A stretch of DNA of 64,000 nt. Source: Pseudomonas sp. p1(2021b). Its GTDB lineage: Bacteria; Pseudomonadota; Gammaproteobacteria; Pseudomonadales; Pseudomonadaceae. Made by a program: the position numbers and the translations under genes. Positions 50,423-58,530 of the stretch are shown here, piece by piece. How positions within the stretch are numbered: position 1 is the first letter of the stretch; every line of letters begins with the position of its first letter. Below the pieces are notes generated by a model, which was given only the letters and a program-made list of their open reading frames with translations, made no database searches and had not been told where the DNA came from. Location: the NCBI RefSeq assembly GCF_020151015.1, contig NZ_CP083747.1:124001-188000 (forward strand). Reading direction: 5' to 3'.

Positions 50423-51923
50423 GACCGATCTCCTCGGTCTGGCCACGCAGGCGGTCGTAGCGCGCCGTGTTAGCGACGGGGGCTTCCTTGAGCGACAAGT
50501 GGGTTTCGACGCTGGGTGGTGGTTCGGTCGCGGCCAGGCGCGCCACGACATTGAGGATGTGTTCGGCGCTCAGGCTGCCGCTTTCCAGTACCAGCTCAAC
50601 AGCCACCAGCACCGCATCGAGCCCGGCGACCGGTACGGCAGCCAGAACTTGCGCCATGATCCGGTCACCGCCGGCATGACGCCCCAGACCGTGCTTAAGC
50701 TGACGCAGCGGCGCCGGCAGATCAGCAAAGGGCGCGCCGTTGCGCAGCGCACCGGGCTTGCGTTCGATCAGCGGGAGGTAGTGCTGCCAGTCATAGCTGA
50801 CCTGGTCGCGATCCAGCAAGCGGACATGGCTGGCGATCAGCGCGTCGTCAGCCACCACCTCGATTCGCGTCGGATACAAACGGCTGCTGACCCACTTACC
50901 CGCATACTCACACGGCACCGAGTAGCGGTTGCGCCCGACGCTGACCAGGCAGGTGCTGGAGACCCGCGCAGGCCGCTCGACGTAACCGTCGAATGGCGCT
51001 GGCACAGGCATCAGTTCAGCGCGCTCCAACTCCAGCACTTCGGCCACACTCAGCCCGCTGTATTGAGGGTGCGTCAGCTCGTTCCAAAGCGCGCGGCAGC
51101 GCTGGCCCAGCCAGGCATTGAGTTCCTCGAAGGAGTGAAACTGACAGTCCTGGGCGTCTAGCCAGATACGCCTGCGGCTGTCTTGCACGTTCTTTTCAAC
51201 GATGCCCTTTTCCCAACCAGCGGCGACGTTGCAGAAGTCCGGATCGAACAGGTAATGCGCGCACATCACCGCAAAGCGCGCATTCACCGCCCGGCCTTTG
51301 CCCTTATTGACCTTGTCGACGGCGGTCTTCATGTTGTCGTAGATGCCCCGGCGCGGCACGCCGCCCAAGGAGCCGAACGAGCGTGTATGGGCGTCAAATA
51401 ACATCTCATGGCCCTGGCTCGGATACGCCACAAGCCAGAACGCACGGCTGGCACACAGCTTCAGATGTGCCACCTGCATACGCCGGTAAATGCCGCCGAC
51501 CAGCAAGCCTTCCTCGCTCCAGTCAAACTGAAACGCCTCGCCAAGAGCAAAGGTCAGCGGCACAAAGGCCTGCGACGCCTTGCCCTGTCCCCCTCGCCAG
51601 GCACGGATAAACGCGGTGAGCTGGCTGTAGCCACCGTCATAACCTTCGGCTTTGATTTGCGCCAACAGCGCCTTGGCACTGCGCCGCTGTTGCTTGGGCC
51701 GCAGCGAATCGGCTTTTAGCGCCTGCTCCAGCGTGGCGTGAAAAGGGCTGAGTTTGTTGAAGATCGCGCGGCGTTGGTAGACCGGCGGCTTGGCCTCAGG
51801 TGCTCTGACCCACTTGCGAATCGTGTTGCGCGCCAACCCGGTGCGCTTGGCTATCTCATGCAGCGACAGCTTGTCGCGGAAATACATCCGGCGGATTTTG
51901 CCCATCATTTCCATACTGATCAC
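50415..51923 (-). CDS. istA: IS21-family transposase IstA of copy 2
   Basis: A 502-residue transposase. The N-terminal HTH ([20 protein letters not shown]) is followed by the DDE core: [14 protein letters not shown] (first Asp), [10 protein letters not shown] (second Asp region) and [12 protein letters not shown] (Glu). GTG start at 51923, with ATG 51914 possible. Full length for the family. Confidence 0.93.
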   Translation of the reverse strand: MISMEMMGKIRRMYFRDKLSLHEIAKRTGLARNTIRKWVRAPEAKPPVYQRRAIFNKLSPFHATLEQALKADSLRPKQQRRSAKALLAQIKAEGYDGGYSQLTAFIRAWRGGQGKASQAFVPLTFALGEAFQFDWSEEGLLVGGIYRRMQVAHLKLCASRAFWLVAYPSQGHEMLFDAHTRSFGSLGGVPRRGIYDNMKTAVDKVNKGKGRAVNARFAVMCAHYLFDPDFCNVAAGWEKGIVEKNVQDSRRRIWLDAQDCQFHSFEELNAWLGQRCRALWNELTHPQYSGLSVAEVLELERAELMPVPAPFDGYVERPARVSSTCLVSVGRNRYSVPCEYAGKWVSSRLYPTRIEVVADDALIASHVRLLDRDQVSYDWQHYLPLIERKPGALRNGAPFADLPAPLRQLKHGLGRHAGGDRIMAQVLAAVPVAGLDAVLVAVELVLESGSLSAEHILNVVARLAATEPPPSVETHLSLKEAPVANTARYDRLRGQTEEIGHA

Positions 51924-52055
51924 CCTGTGTTCTCCTGCTCAAAAATTGAGCAGAAGCAGTTGAACACCTGGGTCAGTTTTCAGTCGGCAGAACAGCCTCT
52001 ACTGGGTCAGTTTTCGGTCAGCGGCAACAAACTGTCGGCTAAGTGTGCAGGGCTG

Positions 52056-52265
52056 ATGGTTGCCCTACTCCTTTTTGGTGCCATACCCGCATTGTGTGCT
52101 TTGTACGCAACAGCGCCCGGTATGCATCTCGCTGATGGCAGCTATCCACTGATGGCAAAAATGGCTCTATTTACTGCCAACGCTTCCTTGCTGCTCATTG
52201 GTTTGGGGGTAATCGCCGCCGGAATCGCCGCAATAGTCATCTTCCCGCAATCTGAGCGGGAATGA
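52056..52265 (+). CDS. Small two-helix membrane protein, 5' end possibly lost to IS21 copy 2
   Basis: Starting at ATG 52056 it encodes 69 residues with two transmembrane helices (MVALLLFGAIPALCALYATA and LLLIGLGVIAAGIAAIVIF). The frame is open back into the IS end (52029), so the native start may have been removed. No recognisable ribosome site precedes 52056. A hairpin GCCCAGC...GCTGGGC (52288-52307) lies downstream. Confidence 0.5.
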   Translation: MVALLLFGAIPALCALYATAPGMHLADGSYPLMAKMALFTANASLLLIGLGVIAAGIAAIVIFPQSERE

Positions 52266-52367
52266 TGGCTGCGCCCGTTCTCGCCAAGCCCAGCCATCGA
52301 GCTGGGCAGGCAGCAGCGGCAGTAGAGAAATGTCCTTTACGCTCCCCGGTTCCAGCAGGAGGAATGA

Positions 52368-52634
52368 ATGAACCGACAATCTGATGCAGCCCCCACCTTT
52401 AAAGAGCAGGTCAAAGCGCACTTTGTGGTCGCTCCAGTTTTCACGACGGTTAGCTGTATCTCTTCACTGGTTATGGCTGGAGGCGCACTGATTGACCCCT
52501 TTGGCCTAGCAACAAGGGTTGGAATGGGCGTGACCCTAATTTGTGCAATGGTCATGCTATGCCTACGCCCCTCAATTGAGGCTCAGATGCATAAACTAGC
52601 CGTCCAGCGTACTGAGCAAAGTCACACGCACTAA
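52368..52634 (+). CDS. Small membrane protein, first of the small-gene string
   Basis: 88 residues with a perfect AGGAGG ribosome site and two hydrophobic helices (about 27-42 and 50-66). Function unknown. The stop is followed after 15 bp (including GGAAAAC) by the next start. Confidence 0.65.
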   Translation: MNRQSDAAPTFKEQVKAHFVVAPVFTTVSCISSLVMAGGALIDPFGLATRVGMGVTLICAMVMLCLRPSIEAQMHKLAVQRTEQSHTH

Positions 52635-52649
52635 CCACGGAAAACGACG

Positions 52650-52871
52650 ATGAAGGCTGCGGAATCGGCATGGCAAAAACAGGTTAGCGGCGCGCTCGTA
52701 GTGTTGCAGCGACAGCGATTGGAGCTGGAGCATAAATTAGGCTTTTGGAGTTTGCCCTCCTACGCCTGGATACGGCGCATTCTAGGCAAGCCACCTATTT
52801 CCAAGGAAGTCACGCCGCAGATCGAGAAGATTGAGCACCGCATGTGGGTAATTTCATCCCGTTACAGGTAG
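52650..52871 (+). CDS. Unknown 73-residue basic protein
   Basis: A short soluble protein with a coiled N-terminal half (WQKQVSGALVVLQRQRLELE) and a Tyr/Trp-rich middle. ATG preceded by CACGGAAAACGACG. No family recognised. Only 9 bp to the next gene. Confidence 0.55.
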   Translation: MKAAESAWQKQVSGALVVLQRQRLELEHKLGFWSLPSYAWIRRILGKPPISKEVTPQIEKIEHRMWVISSRYR

Positions 52872-52880
52872 GAAAACCAC

Positions 52881-53126
52881 ATGGATAAGGTTAATCGCGC
52901 TACACGGCGTACCGATTTGACCCTGGTGTTGAGCGGCTTAGGCTGCCTGGCGATCAGCCTGGCAGTAGCTTTTTGGATCTGGAACCATCCCTACGCCGGG
53001 CCAGATCTGCGCAGCGAGTTCAGCATGTTCATGGCGCCGGTTTTCATGCTGGGTTTGTCATTGAGTTTGTGGGGTAGTTGCTCGTTGAGTGCATCGAGAA
53101 AGCAGCACAGACAATCAATCAACTGA
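52881..53126 (+). CDS. Small two-helix membrane protein
   Basis: 81 residues with two hydrophobic segments (LSGLGCLAISLAVAFWIW and FMLGLSLSLWGSCSLS). ATG preceded by TAGGAAAACCAC. Function unknown. Confidence 0.6.
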   Translation: MDKVNRATRRTDLTLVLSGLGCLAISLAVAFWIWNHPYAGPDLRSEFSMFMAPVFMLGLSLSLWGSCSLSASRKQHRQSIN

Positions 53127-53141
53127 TACCGGAAAACGACG

Positions 53142-53369
53142 ATGGCCACGCACTTTGATCCATGCCCTGACGACGATGAAGCCGAGCAGGCGCCATGCGG
53201 CACTTGGCTCGGGGATGCCAGTAACGGTGCCAGCAACTGGGAGCACGTCGATTGTGGTTTGTGCCTGAGAATGAAAGCCAAGATCAGCGCCGCGCATGAA
53301 GCAAGCGAAGCCGCCATCGTCGAGCAGATGGGCGATATGGCGTCGTACATGCGCGCCTCAGCGACGTAG
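53142..53369 (+). CDS. Small cysteine-containing protein, unknown
   Basis: 75 residues, acidic. The cysteine spacing in DPCPDDDEAEQAPC and HVDCGLCLRMK suggests a zinc site. ATG preceded by CCGGAAAACGACG, the same junction as the 52650 gene. Confidence 0.6.
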   Translation: MATHFDPCPDDDEAEQAPCGTWLGDASNGASNWEHVDCGLCLRMKAKISAAHEASEAAIVEQMGDMASYMRASAT

Positions 53370-53382
53370 GAAAGCAAACGCC

Positions 53383-53595
53383 ATGGCGAGGATAGAGCCA
53401 GAGCTTCGCAGTTGCCCATGGTGTAAGTCTGCGGCTGTGCTTGAGCAAGATTGCGATGGCTCATGGCATGTCTGCTGTTCGTTCAAGAGGTGTGCTGTGA
53501 AACCGATTACCCACGGTTACACGTACAGGCATGAAGCGATCATGGTGTGGAATTGCTGCGGTCAGCCTGACCTGATGCCTCAACCAATTTGTTAA
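53383..53595 (+). CDS. Lar-like restriction-alleviation zinc-finger protein
   Basis: 70 residues starting ATG 53383. LRSCPWCKSAAVLEQ, WHVCCSFKRCAV and EAIMVWNCC give the pattern of two zinc-binding pairs and A-x-x-x-WN typical of Lar-type small proteins of phages and plasmids that ease type I restriction. Fits the entry biology of a conjugative plasmid. Confidence 0.65.
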   Translation: MARIEPELRSCPWCKSAAVLEQDCDGSWHVCCSFKRCAVKPITHGYTYRHEAIMVWNCCGQPDLMPQPIC

Positions 53596-53606
53596 AGGAG
53601 AACATC

Positions 53607-53681
53607 ATGAAGCAAGCAGTCACGATCATAGACGTTGGCCCGGCCCACCAAGGCCTCCAGAGCATCATCGTCGAGAACTAG
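53607..53681 (+). CDS. 24-residue small ORF
   Basis: ATG 53607 with a strong AAAGGAGAAC ribosome site, encoding MKQAVTIIDVG... and stopping at TAG 53681. It lies 11 bp after the Lar-like stop. Short but has a better ribosome site than most neighbours; function unknown. Confidence 0.45.
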   Translation: MKQAVTIIDVGPAHQGLQSIIVEN

Positions 53682-53752
53682 AAGAAGCGTCGGGTGTTCG
53701 GTTCTTGCCTCGCCAAGCTCTCAAGCGAGCCTGTCGCTCCGCGAGTGGAGTT

Positions 53753-53872
53753 ATGTGGCTCTTTGGTGATTCGGCTCAGATCGCCCAAAAATGGACAAAC
53801 GACGTTCAATCACCAGCTCACCAGGTTGAGCGACCCGAACAGGGTCAGACGCAACCTAAACCCGTCCAGTAG
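53753..53872 (+). CDS. 39-residue small ORF
   Basis: ATG 53753 follows GAGTGGAGTT. It encodes MWLFGDSAQIAQKWTNDVQ and a Gln/Pro-rich tail. Its stop is followed by CACGGAAAACAGC and the next ATG, the same junction type as other genes in the string. Unknown function. Confidence 0.5.
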   Translation: MWLFGDSAQIAQKWTNDVQSPAHQVERPEQGQTQPKPVQ

Positions 53873-53886
53873 TCACGGAAAACAGC

Positions 53887-53967
53887 ATGCAAATCAAAGT
53901 GAGAGAGGGATACGTGTTCCCGCTGAATCGACCGCAACAGGTCTGGTGGGGAGATAGCCCGGAGTGA
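53887..53967 (+). CDS. 26-residue small ORF coupled to the next gene
   Basis: ATG 53887 behind the GGAAAAC junction. It encodes MQIKVREGYVFPLNRPQ and ends TGA 53967, which overlaps the start of the next gene (TGATG). Probably a real, coupled small gene. Confidence 0.5.
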   Translation: MQIKVREGYVFPLNRPQQVWWGDSPE

Positions 53968-54152
53968 TGCAGGTTGCTCTTTATGCGGGTCAGGAAATGA
54001 TGGCCATCACCGATGATGCAGGGGCTTTCGAGTTGGATTACTTGGGCCACATTGGCAGTGGATTTGCCAGCATCGAGGACGCAAAAGCAGCCGCGCCGGA
54101 GTTCGCTCGCGCCGTGCTGGAGCGCCTGCGCAATCTCATTCAGGACGTGTAG
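53967..54152 (+). CDS. Unknown 61-residue protein
   Basis: Start ATG 53967 (a GTG lies 3 bp before). Soluble, acidic, with a helical C-terminal half (SIEDAKAAAPEFARAVLERL). Last gene of the GGAAAAC string; the sequence after its stop again reads GAAAACGAAG but no long frame follows. Confidence 0.55.
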   Translation: MQVALYAGQEMMAITDDAGAFELDYLGHIGSGFASIEDAKAAAPEFARAVLERLRNLIQDV

Positions 54153-54179
54153 GAAAACGAAGTGGCCGCGTGTTGATTC

Positions 54180-54350
54180 GCTGCGCTGAGTGATCAACTG
54201 CAAGCCGATCGCTTGCGCGTTAAGGCGTGTCATGTTGCGGCGCTGGAGGAAGTGACGAAAGCGGGTAAACAGGGGCATGGTCAGCTCCATCTGGAAGGTG
54301 GACAAATAGTCAGCGGCGGCGAATGGTGCCGCTTCGGCAGAGGGGCCCCT
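54180..54350 (-). pseudogene. Decayed coding stretch, minus strand
   Basis: The minus-strand frame encodes plausible protein (DYLSTFQMELTMPLFTRFRH, then LNAQAIGLQLITQRS) but continues into non-coding sequence under the 61-residue gene and lacks clear ends. Part of an 823-bp stretch (54153-54975) without an intact gene. Confidence 0.3.
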
Positions 54351-54499
54351 GAGCATCAATCGATCATCGCACACAAGGTCCCGCTGGACGTCCTGCTGAG
54401 TGTTCGGCCACGATCCATTCCCAGTAGCGGCGGAAGGACTTGTCCAAACCCGATTCAGGTATCAGGGGTTGCCAACGTAGCAACGACGCGCACTGTGGC

Positions 54500-54777
54500 T
54501 CAAAACCGTCCCAAGCCCAATGCCTGTGATAGAGGGGTAAGCTGCAGCCCGTAGGTGCACCATAGCTGCCACAGGGCAGCCTGGACGAATCCTGGGCGGG
54601 TCGAGCCCTTCGCGGCCGCCAGGTCATCAATGTAGAGGCGATCGAGCAGCGGGATGACGCCATAGCTGATTTCGCCTTTCGGCTGCGCACTGTCAACAGT
54701 TGCACACCGATCGCATAATGATTCAGCAGGGGTGCTTGGCGACGATGCTGCCGCGACTGCGAGTGCTGTGGAGCTGG
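54500..54777 (-). pseudogene. 5'-truncated gene remnant without start codon
   Basis: The minus-strand frame runs from an in-frame TAG near 54787 to TGA 54500-54502 with no ATG, GTG or TTG at its head. It encodes about 90 residues of convincing protein (LCDRCATVDSAQPKGEIS, LLDRLYIDDLAAAKGSTRPG). Probably the 3' end of a lost gene. An inverted repeat GGGGCAGG...CCTGCCCC lies at about 54840-54866. Confidence 0.4.
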
Positions 54778-54975
54778 AGGGCTATGGCTAGGTTTCCTGA
54801 GTGTTGTGCTTGATTGTCGCGGTGGTCTGCAATAGCCTTTGGGGCAGGGCTATTTGCTGCCTGCCCCCTCCGCCTCAATGGCATGGTGAGCAAGGTTTAA
54901 CTCGAATGGTGATTCTCACCGGCAGGTCCAACGGAGGGACGACGCGCACCGCGGCCGGAACAGCGAGAAACCATC

Positions 54976-55383
54976 ATGTCTACGATTGAAACTTTCAAAA
55001 TGCAGGCCAAGCGGCTGTGCGGTCACCTCTCCCGCCAGAACATGCCTATCACGCATAGCCAAAGCCTGGAGGCTGTAACGGCCATGCATGGCCATCGCGA
55101 TTGGAACACTGCGCTAGCTGCGATGAGTCGGGCACCTGTGATTTCAACACCCTTGCTGCTGGAAGTGACCCGAGACAGTTCGCCCGAGTATCTGAATACC
55201 TCTTTACAAGCGCTATTGCGCCTGGCACCGGTTGCAATCCGCTTTCAAATGGCGCCGGACCTCCGCGTCGAATTGGCGCGCGAGGCACACATTATGGTCG
55301 ATCAGGTCGAGCGGGCAGGTATCACTGCGCTTCGAAGTAGCGGAGCAGTAGGTGCTGTTGATGATAACAGCATAGGCAAATAA
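54976..55383 (+). CDS. Glyoxalase_8-type helical domain protein
   Basis: 135 residues. The N-terminal 50 (MQAKRLCGHLSRQNMPITHS, LEAVTAMHGHRDWNTALAAM) match the helical domain found at the C terminus of glyoxalase-superfamily-like proteins and alone on many plasmids. The C-terminal half is unknown. Enzymatic glyoxalase residues are absent. Confidence 0.6.
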   Translation: MSTIETFKMQAKRLCGHLSRQNMPITHSQSLEAVTAMHGHRDWNTALAAMSRAPVISTPLLLEVTRDSSPEYLNTSLQALLRLAPVAIRFQMAPDLRVELAREAHIMVDQVERAGITALRSSGAVGAVDDNSIGK

Positions 55384-55461
55384 GTTTGGTTGTAGAAAAA
55401 GGGCGTTATTTAAACGCCCTTGAAGGACTCTGAGAATCGTAATCCAAACAGGAAGCGCGGA

Positions 55462-56130
55462 ATGCAACGTTTTGAGCAGCAGCTAGACGCCCTCAATATG
55501 CGTGAGGTGTGGGAGCGATTGCCGATAAGCCTTCGCTCGATTCCAAAACTGATACATGACTCAACCGGCATCGAGCTTGAAGTAATGCATAAAGCTGACT
55601 GCCTTGATCCACTGGTTAACATCGATATGGCAACAGCGGCGTTTGAAATCGATGGTCATCAGCAGAGAGTTATGCTTTGGTGTGACCCATTGACCGCTAC
55701 GGAATCCGTTATCGGGCATGAACTTCTTCACCTTCGACGTGACATCTGCGAAGGCCAGATAAAACTCATGCCCACTAGATTCTGTGATCCCGCAATGTCC
55801 AATATGGCCTATCAGCTGGAAAATGAGATGGAGCACATCTTCATTATCCCGGAAGAGATCAGCCTTTTTTCTGATGCAGAGGATCGTTGGGCAAAAGATT
55901 ACGCGGATGTGATCAACCGAATTATGAATCGTGAGAAGCCAGACAAGACTGAAATGGTTTTGGCGTGGATGCAAATCAGAAATTCTCTGCCAAACCACAC
56001 TGACCTGGCGAAGAAATTCGGCCCTCACATCTATGCCCAAGGAGAAATGTGGGCGCAAGAGAGCCAAAGTTTTAATGACGTGGCAAAAGAAGCGAAGGAC
56101 CAAAATAATAAAAGAAGGCTCCTCAGCTGA
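55462..56130 (+). CDS. Putative zinc metallopeptidase (HELLH)
   Basis: 222 residues from ATG 55462 (AGGAAGC ribosome site; a TTG at 55420 is less likely). SVIGHELLHLRRDI (near 94-107) is an HExxH zinc motif, and NEMEHIFIIPEE further on could supply a third ligand, as in ImmA/IrrE-like or SprT-like cytosolic peptidases. The C-terminal 80 residues are helical. A hairpin GGGCGTT...AACGCCC lies just upstream at about 55400-55420. Confidence 0.6.
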   Translation: MQRFEQQLDALNMREVWERLPISLRSIPKLIHDSTGIELEVMHKADCLDPLVNIDMATAAFEIDGHQQRVMLWCDPLTATESVIGHELLHLRRDICEGQIKLMPTRFCDPAMSNMAYQLENEMEHIFIIPEEISLFSDAEDRWAKDYADVINRIMNREKPDKTEMVLAWMQIRNSLPNHTDLAKKFGPHIYAQGEMWAQESQSFNDVAKEAKDQNNKRRLLS

Positions 56131-56253
56131 ATGATGGAGGCCATTCACACATGGCATCCTGATCATAGAGATACTGTGGGATACGGAAGCTGGCAGATAA
56201 CGGGTGCCGGCCTGAACTTTGAGCCGATGGGTGTTGGCTTATTACCCGACTAG
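56131..56253 (+). CDS. 40-residue small ORF
   Basis: ATG directly abuts the metallopeptidase stop (TGAATG) and the frame runs to TAG 56253 (MMEAIHTWHPDHRDTVGYGS...). Possible translational coupling; no recognisable family. Confidence 0.35.
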   Translation: MMEAIHTWHPDHRDTVGYGSWQITGAGLNFEPMGVGLLPD

Positions 56254-56383
56254 ACGCGTAAGCTTAAGACCCACGGATTTTGTCTGCCCGAGCTGGGGCG
56301 TACAAGAAAATCTAAGATTAATGAGGACAGTAAGCTTTGTCAGTGACTACACTGGGCCATCATCTACGCGAGGAGCAGCACCG

Positions 56384-56593
56384 ATGGCGATTGAAGACGT
56401 AACAGAGCTGACGCAAGTGAATGGCCAGACCCAAGCTCAACGACTGCTGGATGAAGGGTGGTGTATCTTGGCAGTGTGCGTGATCCAGGATGGCAGCAGC
56501 CAATATGCCGAGTATCACTTGGGACGTGCCAAACCATTGGATACGGCAGTGGGCCCTGGTGTGCTGATCGGTAAGACGCAGCTCAAGGGCTGA
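56384..56593 (+). CDS. Unknown 69-residue protein
   Basis: ATG 56384 with GAGGAGCAGC upstream was preferred over the long upstream extension. Contains WCILAVCVIQDGSSQYAEYH, a likely beta-rich small domain, with a terminator just downstream. Function unknown. Confidence 0.6.
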   Translation: MAIEDVTELTQVNGQTQAQRLLDEGWCILAVCVIQDGSSQYAEYHLGRAKPLDTAVGPGVLIGKTQLKG

Positions 56594-56621
56594 TCTGCTA
56601 CGGTTGCAAAATGACTACACG

Positions 56622-56650
56622 AAGCCCCGGCCTGGTCGGGGCTTATCCAT
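56622..56650 (+). terminator. Terminator after the 69-residue gene
   Basis: AAGCCCCG...CGGGGCTT stem followed by ATCCATTTT. Confidence 0.75.
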
Positions 56651-56725
56651 TTTAAGCTCCGAACAGACCAACCGATCAGGGAGTCAAATTGGACTGTGAC
56701 CAGCCTGCTAGAAGGGAGTGTTGCC

Positions 56726-57103
56726 TTGTCCAATTCACAGCCCCGTCAGTTTCGAGGCTCAGAAAGTCTCGCGGCCGAACAGCGCTCTCGCGATGCTGTG
56801 CGCCCATTTTTGTAGGCTTGCGGCTTCAACGTTATAGAGGATCGCCGGATCCCCACTTGTTCAGCATCCCAGCAAATTGTCGATTTCCACACGCCCGATG
56901 GCCAGCATGTCAAAGCCCGGGTGCGCCTGTGCTGGCGCCGGGATGGTCGTAACCTGAGTGAGCAAAAGTACTCTGCTGCTCAGTTGACCGCTCACCTCCG
57001 ACCCGGTTGCTGGGACGCCATCCTTGAGCATGTGGTGGGAGGAGATCTCGCCCAGGGCGTCAGCCACGCCATGCTGTTCCAGCGCCATTGCCGATCGTCG
57101 TGA
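56726..57103 (+). pseudogene. Gene interrupted by one in-frame amber codon
   Basis: From TTG 56726 (GAAGGGA upstream) to TGA 57103 there are 125 codons with a single TAG at 56813-56815. Protein is coherent on both sides: SLAAEQRSRDAVRPFL before, ACGFNVIEDRRIPTC after, then DFHTPDGQHVKARVRLCWRR and EQKYSAAQLTAHLRPGCWD. The middle resembles the N-terminal domain of some restriction-type HNH proteins (weak recollection). Most likely a nonsense mutation; an internal GTG at 56921 could give a shorter product. Confidence 0.6.
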
Positions 57104-57141
57104 CGCCATTCTAGGACCTCCTAAACAAAGAAGGTCCGATC

Positions 57142-57333
57142 ATGAACGCAGCACCAGAAGCAATTTATCGGCAGGTGGACGAAGACCAGGTCACGTTCTG
57201 GGTCGCAGTCGACGGGCGAGGTTATCGAGCGTGGGGCACCTTTAGGGGGCGGGACATCAACGCCCGGGGAGGATCTCGATCGGCCGCAGTAGGCGAGTGG
57301 CTTCGAAAGGCGAATTACGCAGCCAACGAGTGA
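57142..57333 (+). CDS. Unknown 63-residue protein
   Basis: MNAAPEAIYRQVDEDQVTFW followed by a beta-rich core and a helical end (AAVGEWLRKANYAANE). AAAGAAGG lies upstream and a hairpin terminator downstream. A small soluble monocistronic gene of unknown role. Confidence 0.65.
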   Translation: MNAAPEAIYRQVDEDQVTFWVAVDGRGYRAWGTFRGRDINARGGSRSAAVGEWLRKANYAANE

Positions 57334-57340
57334 TGTCTCG

Positions 57341-57380
57341 GCAGAGGAGCGTAAGGGAGGATCCTCGACCGCTCCTCTGC
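57341..57380. terminator. Hairpin after the 63-residue gene
   Basis: GCAGAGGAGCG (57341-57351) pairs perfectly with CGCTCCTCTGC (57370-57380). Confidence 0.65.
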
Positions 57381-57436
57381 CCCTGCGTGCGCCTGTAGTG
57401 CAGGGCAGCATGGAAGCAGAGTGTGTGCAGACCAGG

Positions 57437-57865
57437 TTAATCGAAGGTGGGCAGCCCCGCGTACTCGATGAACCGTTCAAGCACCGCTCGTTCGTCCGAT
57501 GATGTGGCCGTTCCCCCATGGCTGGCTTTACCGCGGAGATCTATTTCCCAGGTGGAGTCTTCTGGGCCGATATACACCGCCGGGCGGCCATCTGGAAACT
57601 GGTCTGCCGTCAGGTCAACAATCACCGAATCCACAACGAGCCACATATGTGACTTGCCATTCCGGTTGGCGTTTACAGTGTCGGCCTTCGGGCCGCCTGG
57701 AATGCTGTTGAGATAATCGCCTAGGAGTTCCGAGGTCACTGCGCAGCATGCGCTAGGGAAATCCATCATGTGCTGCGGAAGAATGCCCAGGGCTTTCTGT
57801 TTGTCGAGCGATGCACGGAAGTCATGCGCGATCTTGTGTAGCACAATCACCATACTGCGAACCAT
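57437..57865 (-). CDS. Putative cysteine-type (transglutaminase-like) enzyme
   Basis: 142 residues from ATG 57865; the frame is open further upstream but a terminator lies there. FPSACCAVTSELLGDYL (Cys), GKSHMWLVVDSVIVDLTADQF (His, then Asp) have the Cys...His...Asp spacing of papain/transglutaminase-like folds. No family name can be given with certainty. Could be a toxin-like or processing enzyme. Confidence 0.5.
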   Translation of the reverse strand: MVRSMVIVLHKIAHDFRASLDKQKALGILPQHMMDFPSACCAVTSELLGDYLNSIPGGPKADTVNANRNGKSHMWLVVDSVIVDLTADQFPDGRPAVYIGPEDSTWEIDLRGKASHGGTATSSDERAVLERFIEYAGLPTFD

Positions 57866-57907
57866 CAACGTGAGTGGGGCGGGGGAACGCCTTTGGGGCG
57901 CCCACAA

Positions 57908-57934
57908 AAAAGCCCCGGGAGTTCCGAGGCTTTT
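57908..57934 (-). terminator. Terminator on the minus strand
   Basis: On the minus strand AAAAGCC...GGCTTTT with an inner CGG...CCG stem and a following T-run (plus-strand A-run 57906-57911). It separates the 58076 gene from the 57437 gene and marks the start of the latter as lying downstream of it. Confidence 0.7.
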
Positions 57935-58075
57935 GACTTTCTTAGCCGTAACGCTAAGGAAGGAGCAGCAGGGCGAGATCACGAAGCGGCTGTTACGAGC
58001 AGCAGCATGAGGTCACCGCGCATCGAGGGCTAACTTACAGTACCGGCAGGACGGTTTCAACCAATACCGAATCGA

Positions 58076-58405
58076 CTATTCGCAGAGTTGATTCATGGCT
58101 CTGTACTCCGACCAGTCGATACCAAGCGCGTCAGCCATTTGCCGATGGCGCTGGATCCGCCACTCCTGGGCTTGCTGTGGGGATTCGGCGACTAACTGAA
58201 TGACGAACTCATCCAGCTCAATGCCCCGCCTCTCGGCTGCTTCAGCGAACACCCGCACCCGCTGAACTTGGCGGTACTCCTCAACCGTCATTCCGCAGGC
58301 CTCGATCACCCCAGCGCTAACCGCTTCAATTTTTTTCATTGCCTGAGGGTTTTCAGCGAAGTACTTGTTGCGAGCTGCGTCGTACCGGTTTTCGAAGGTC
58401 AGCAT
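58076..58405 (-). CDS. Unknown 109-residue helical protein
   Basis: All-helical, charged protein (MKKIEAVSAGVIEACGMTVE, then RQMADALGIDWSEYRAMNQL). ATG 58405 is preceded on its strand by AGGGAGTGAGGC. Function unknown. Confidence 0.6.
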   Translation of the reverse strand: MLTFENRYDAARNKYFAENPQAMKKIEAVSAGVIEACGMTVEEYRQVQRVRVFAEAAERRGIELDEFVIQLVAESPQQAQEWRIQRHRQMADALGIDWSEYRAMNQLCE

Positions 58406-58530
58406 GCCTCACTCCCTGTTATGTGAATTCAACGCTGCGAGGCAGGGGATGCCCCAGATGCGCCAGTGCAGCGTAAGTTTACCGTGGAATGCCGTCACAG
58501 ATGATGGCCCTGGGCGAGCCGATGTAGCTG

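Larger units (their letters stand above)
49425..52029 (-). mobile_element. IS21-family insertion sequence, copy 2 (intact genes)
   Basis: Inverted ends TGTTGGCGCTGATGG (49425) and the near-complement ending CAGCGGCAACA (52029) give TG...CA termini. Internal repeats GAAAATTGACCCA and GAAATTTGACCCA on the left, and TGGGTCAGTTTTC twice on the right, are IS21-type multiple terminal repeats. istA and istB read leftward. Flanks (TTAAC and AACTG) share only AAC, so a normal 4-8 bp target duplication is not evident. Different in sequence from copy 1. Confidence 0.88.

Noticed and set aside
49421..52034. Target duplication for IS21 copy 2
   Set aside because: Only AAC is shared by the flanks, shorter than the usual 4-8 bp, so it is not claimed.
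53694..53957. 87-codon plus-strand frame
   Set aside because: Overlaps the 39- and 26-codon genes in another frame and has a low-complexity, shadow-like composition.
53856..54374. Long minus-strand open frame of 172 codons
   Set aside because: It covers the 26- and 61-codon plus-strand genes that have coupled ends, and only its distal part looks like real protein; treated as a decayed stretch.
55400..55422. GGGCGTT...AACGCCC hairpin as terminator of the 54976 gene
   Set aside because: No T-run follows on the plus strand; the T-run lies on the other strand, where no gene ends, so it is only mentioned as a hairpin.
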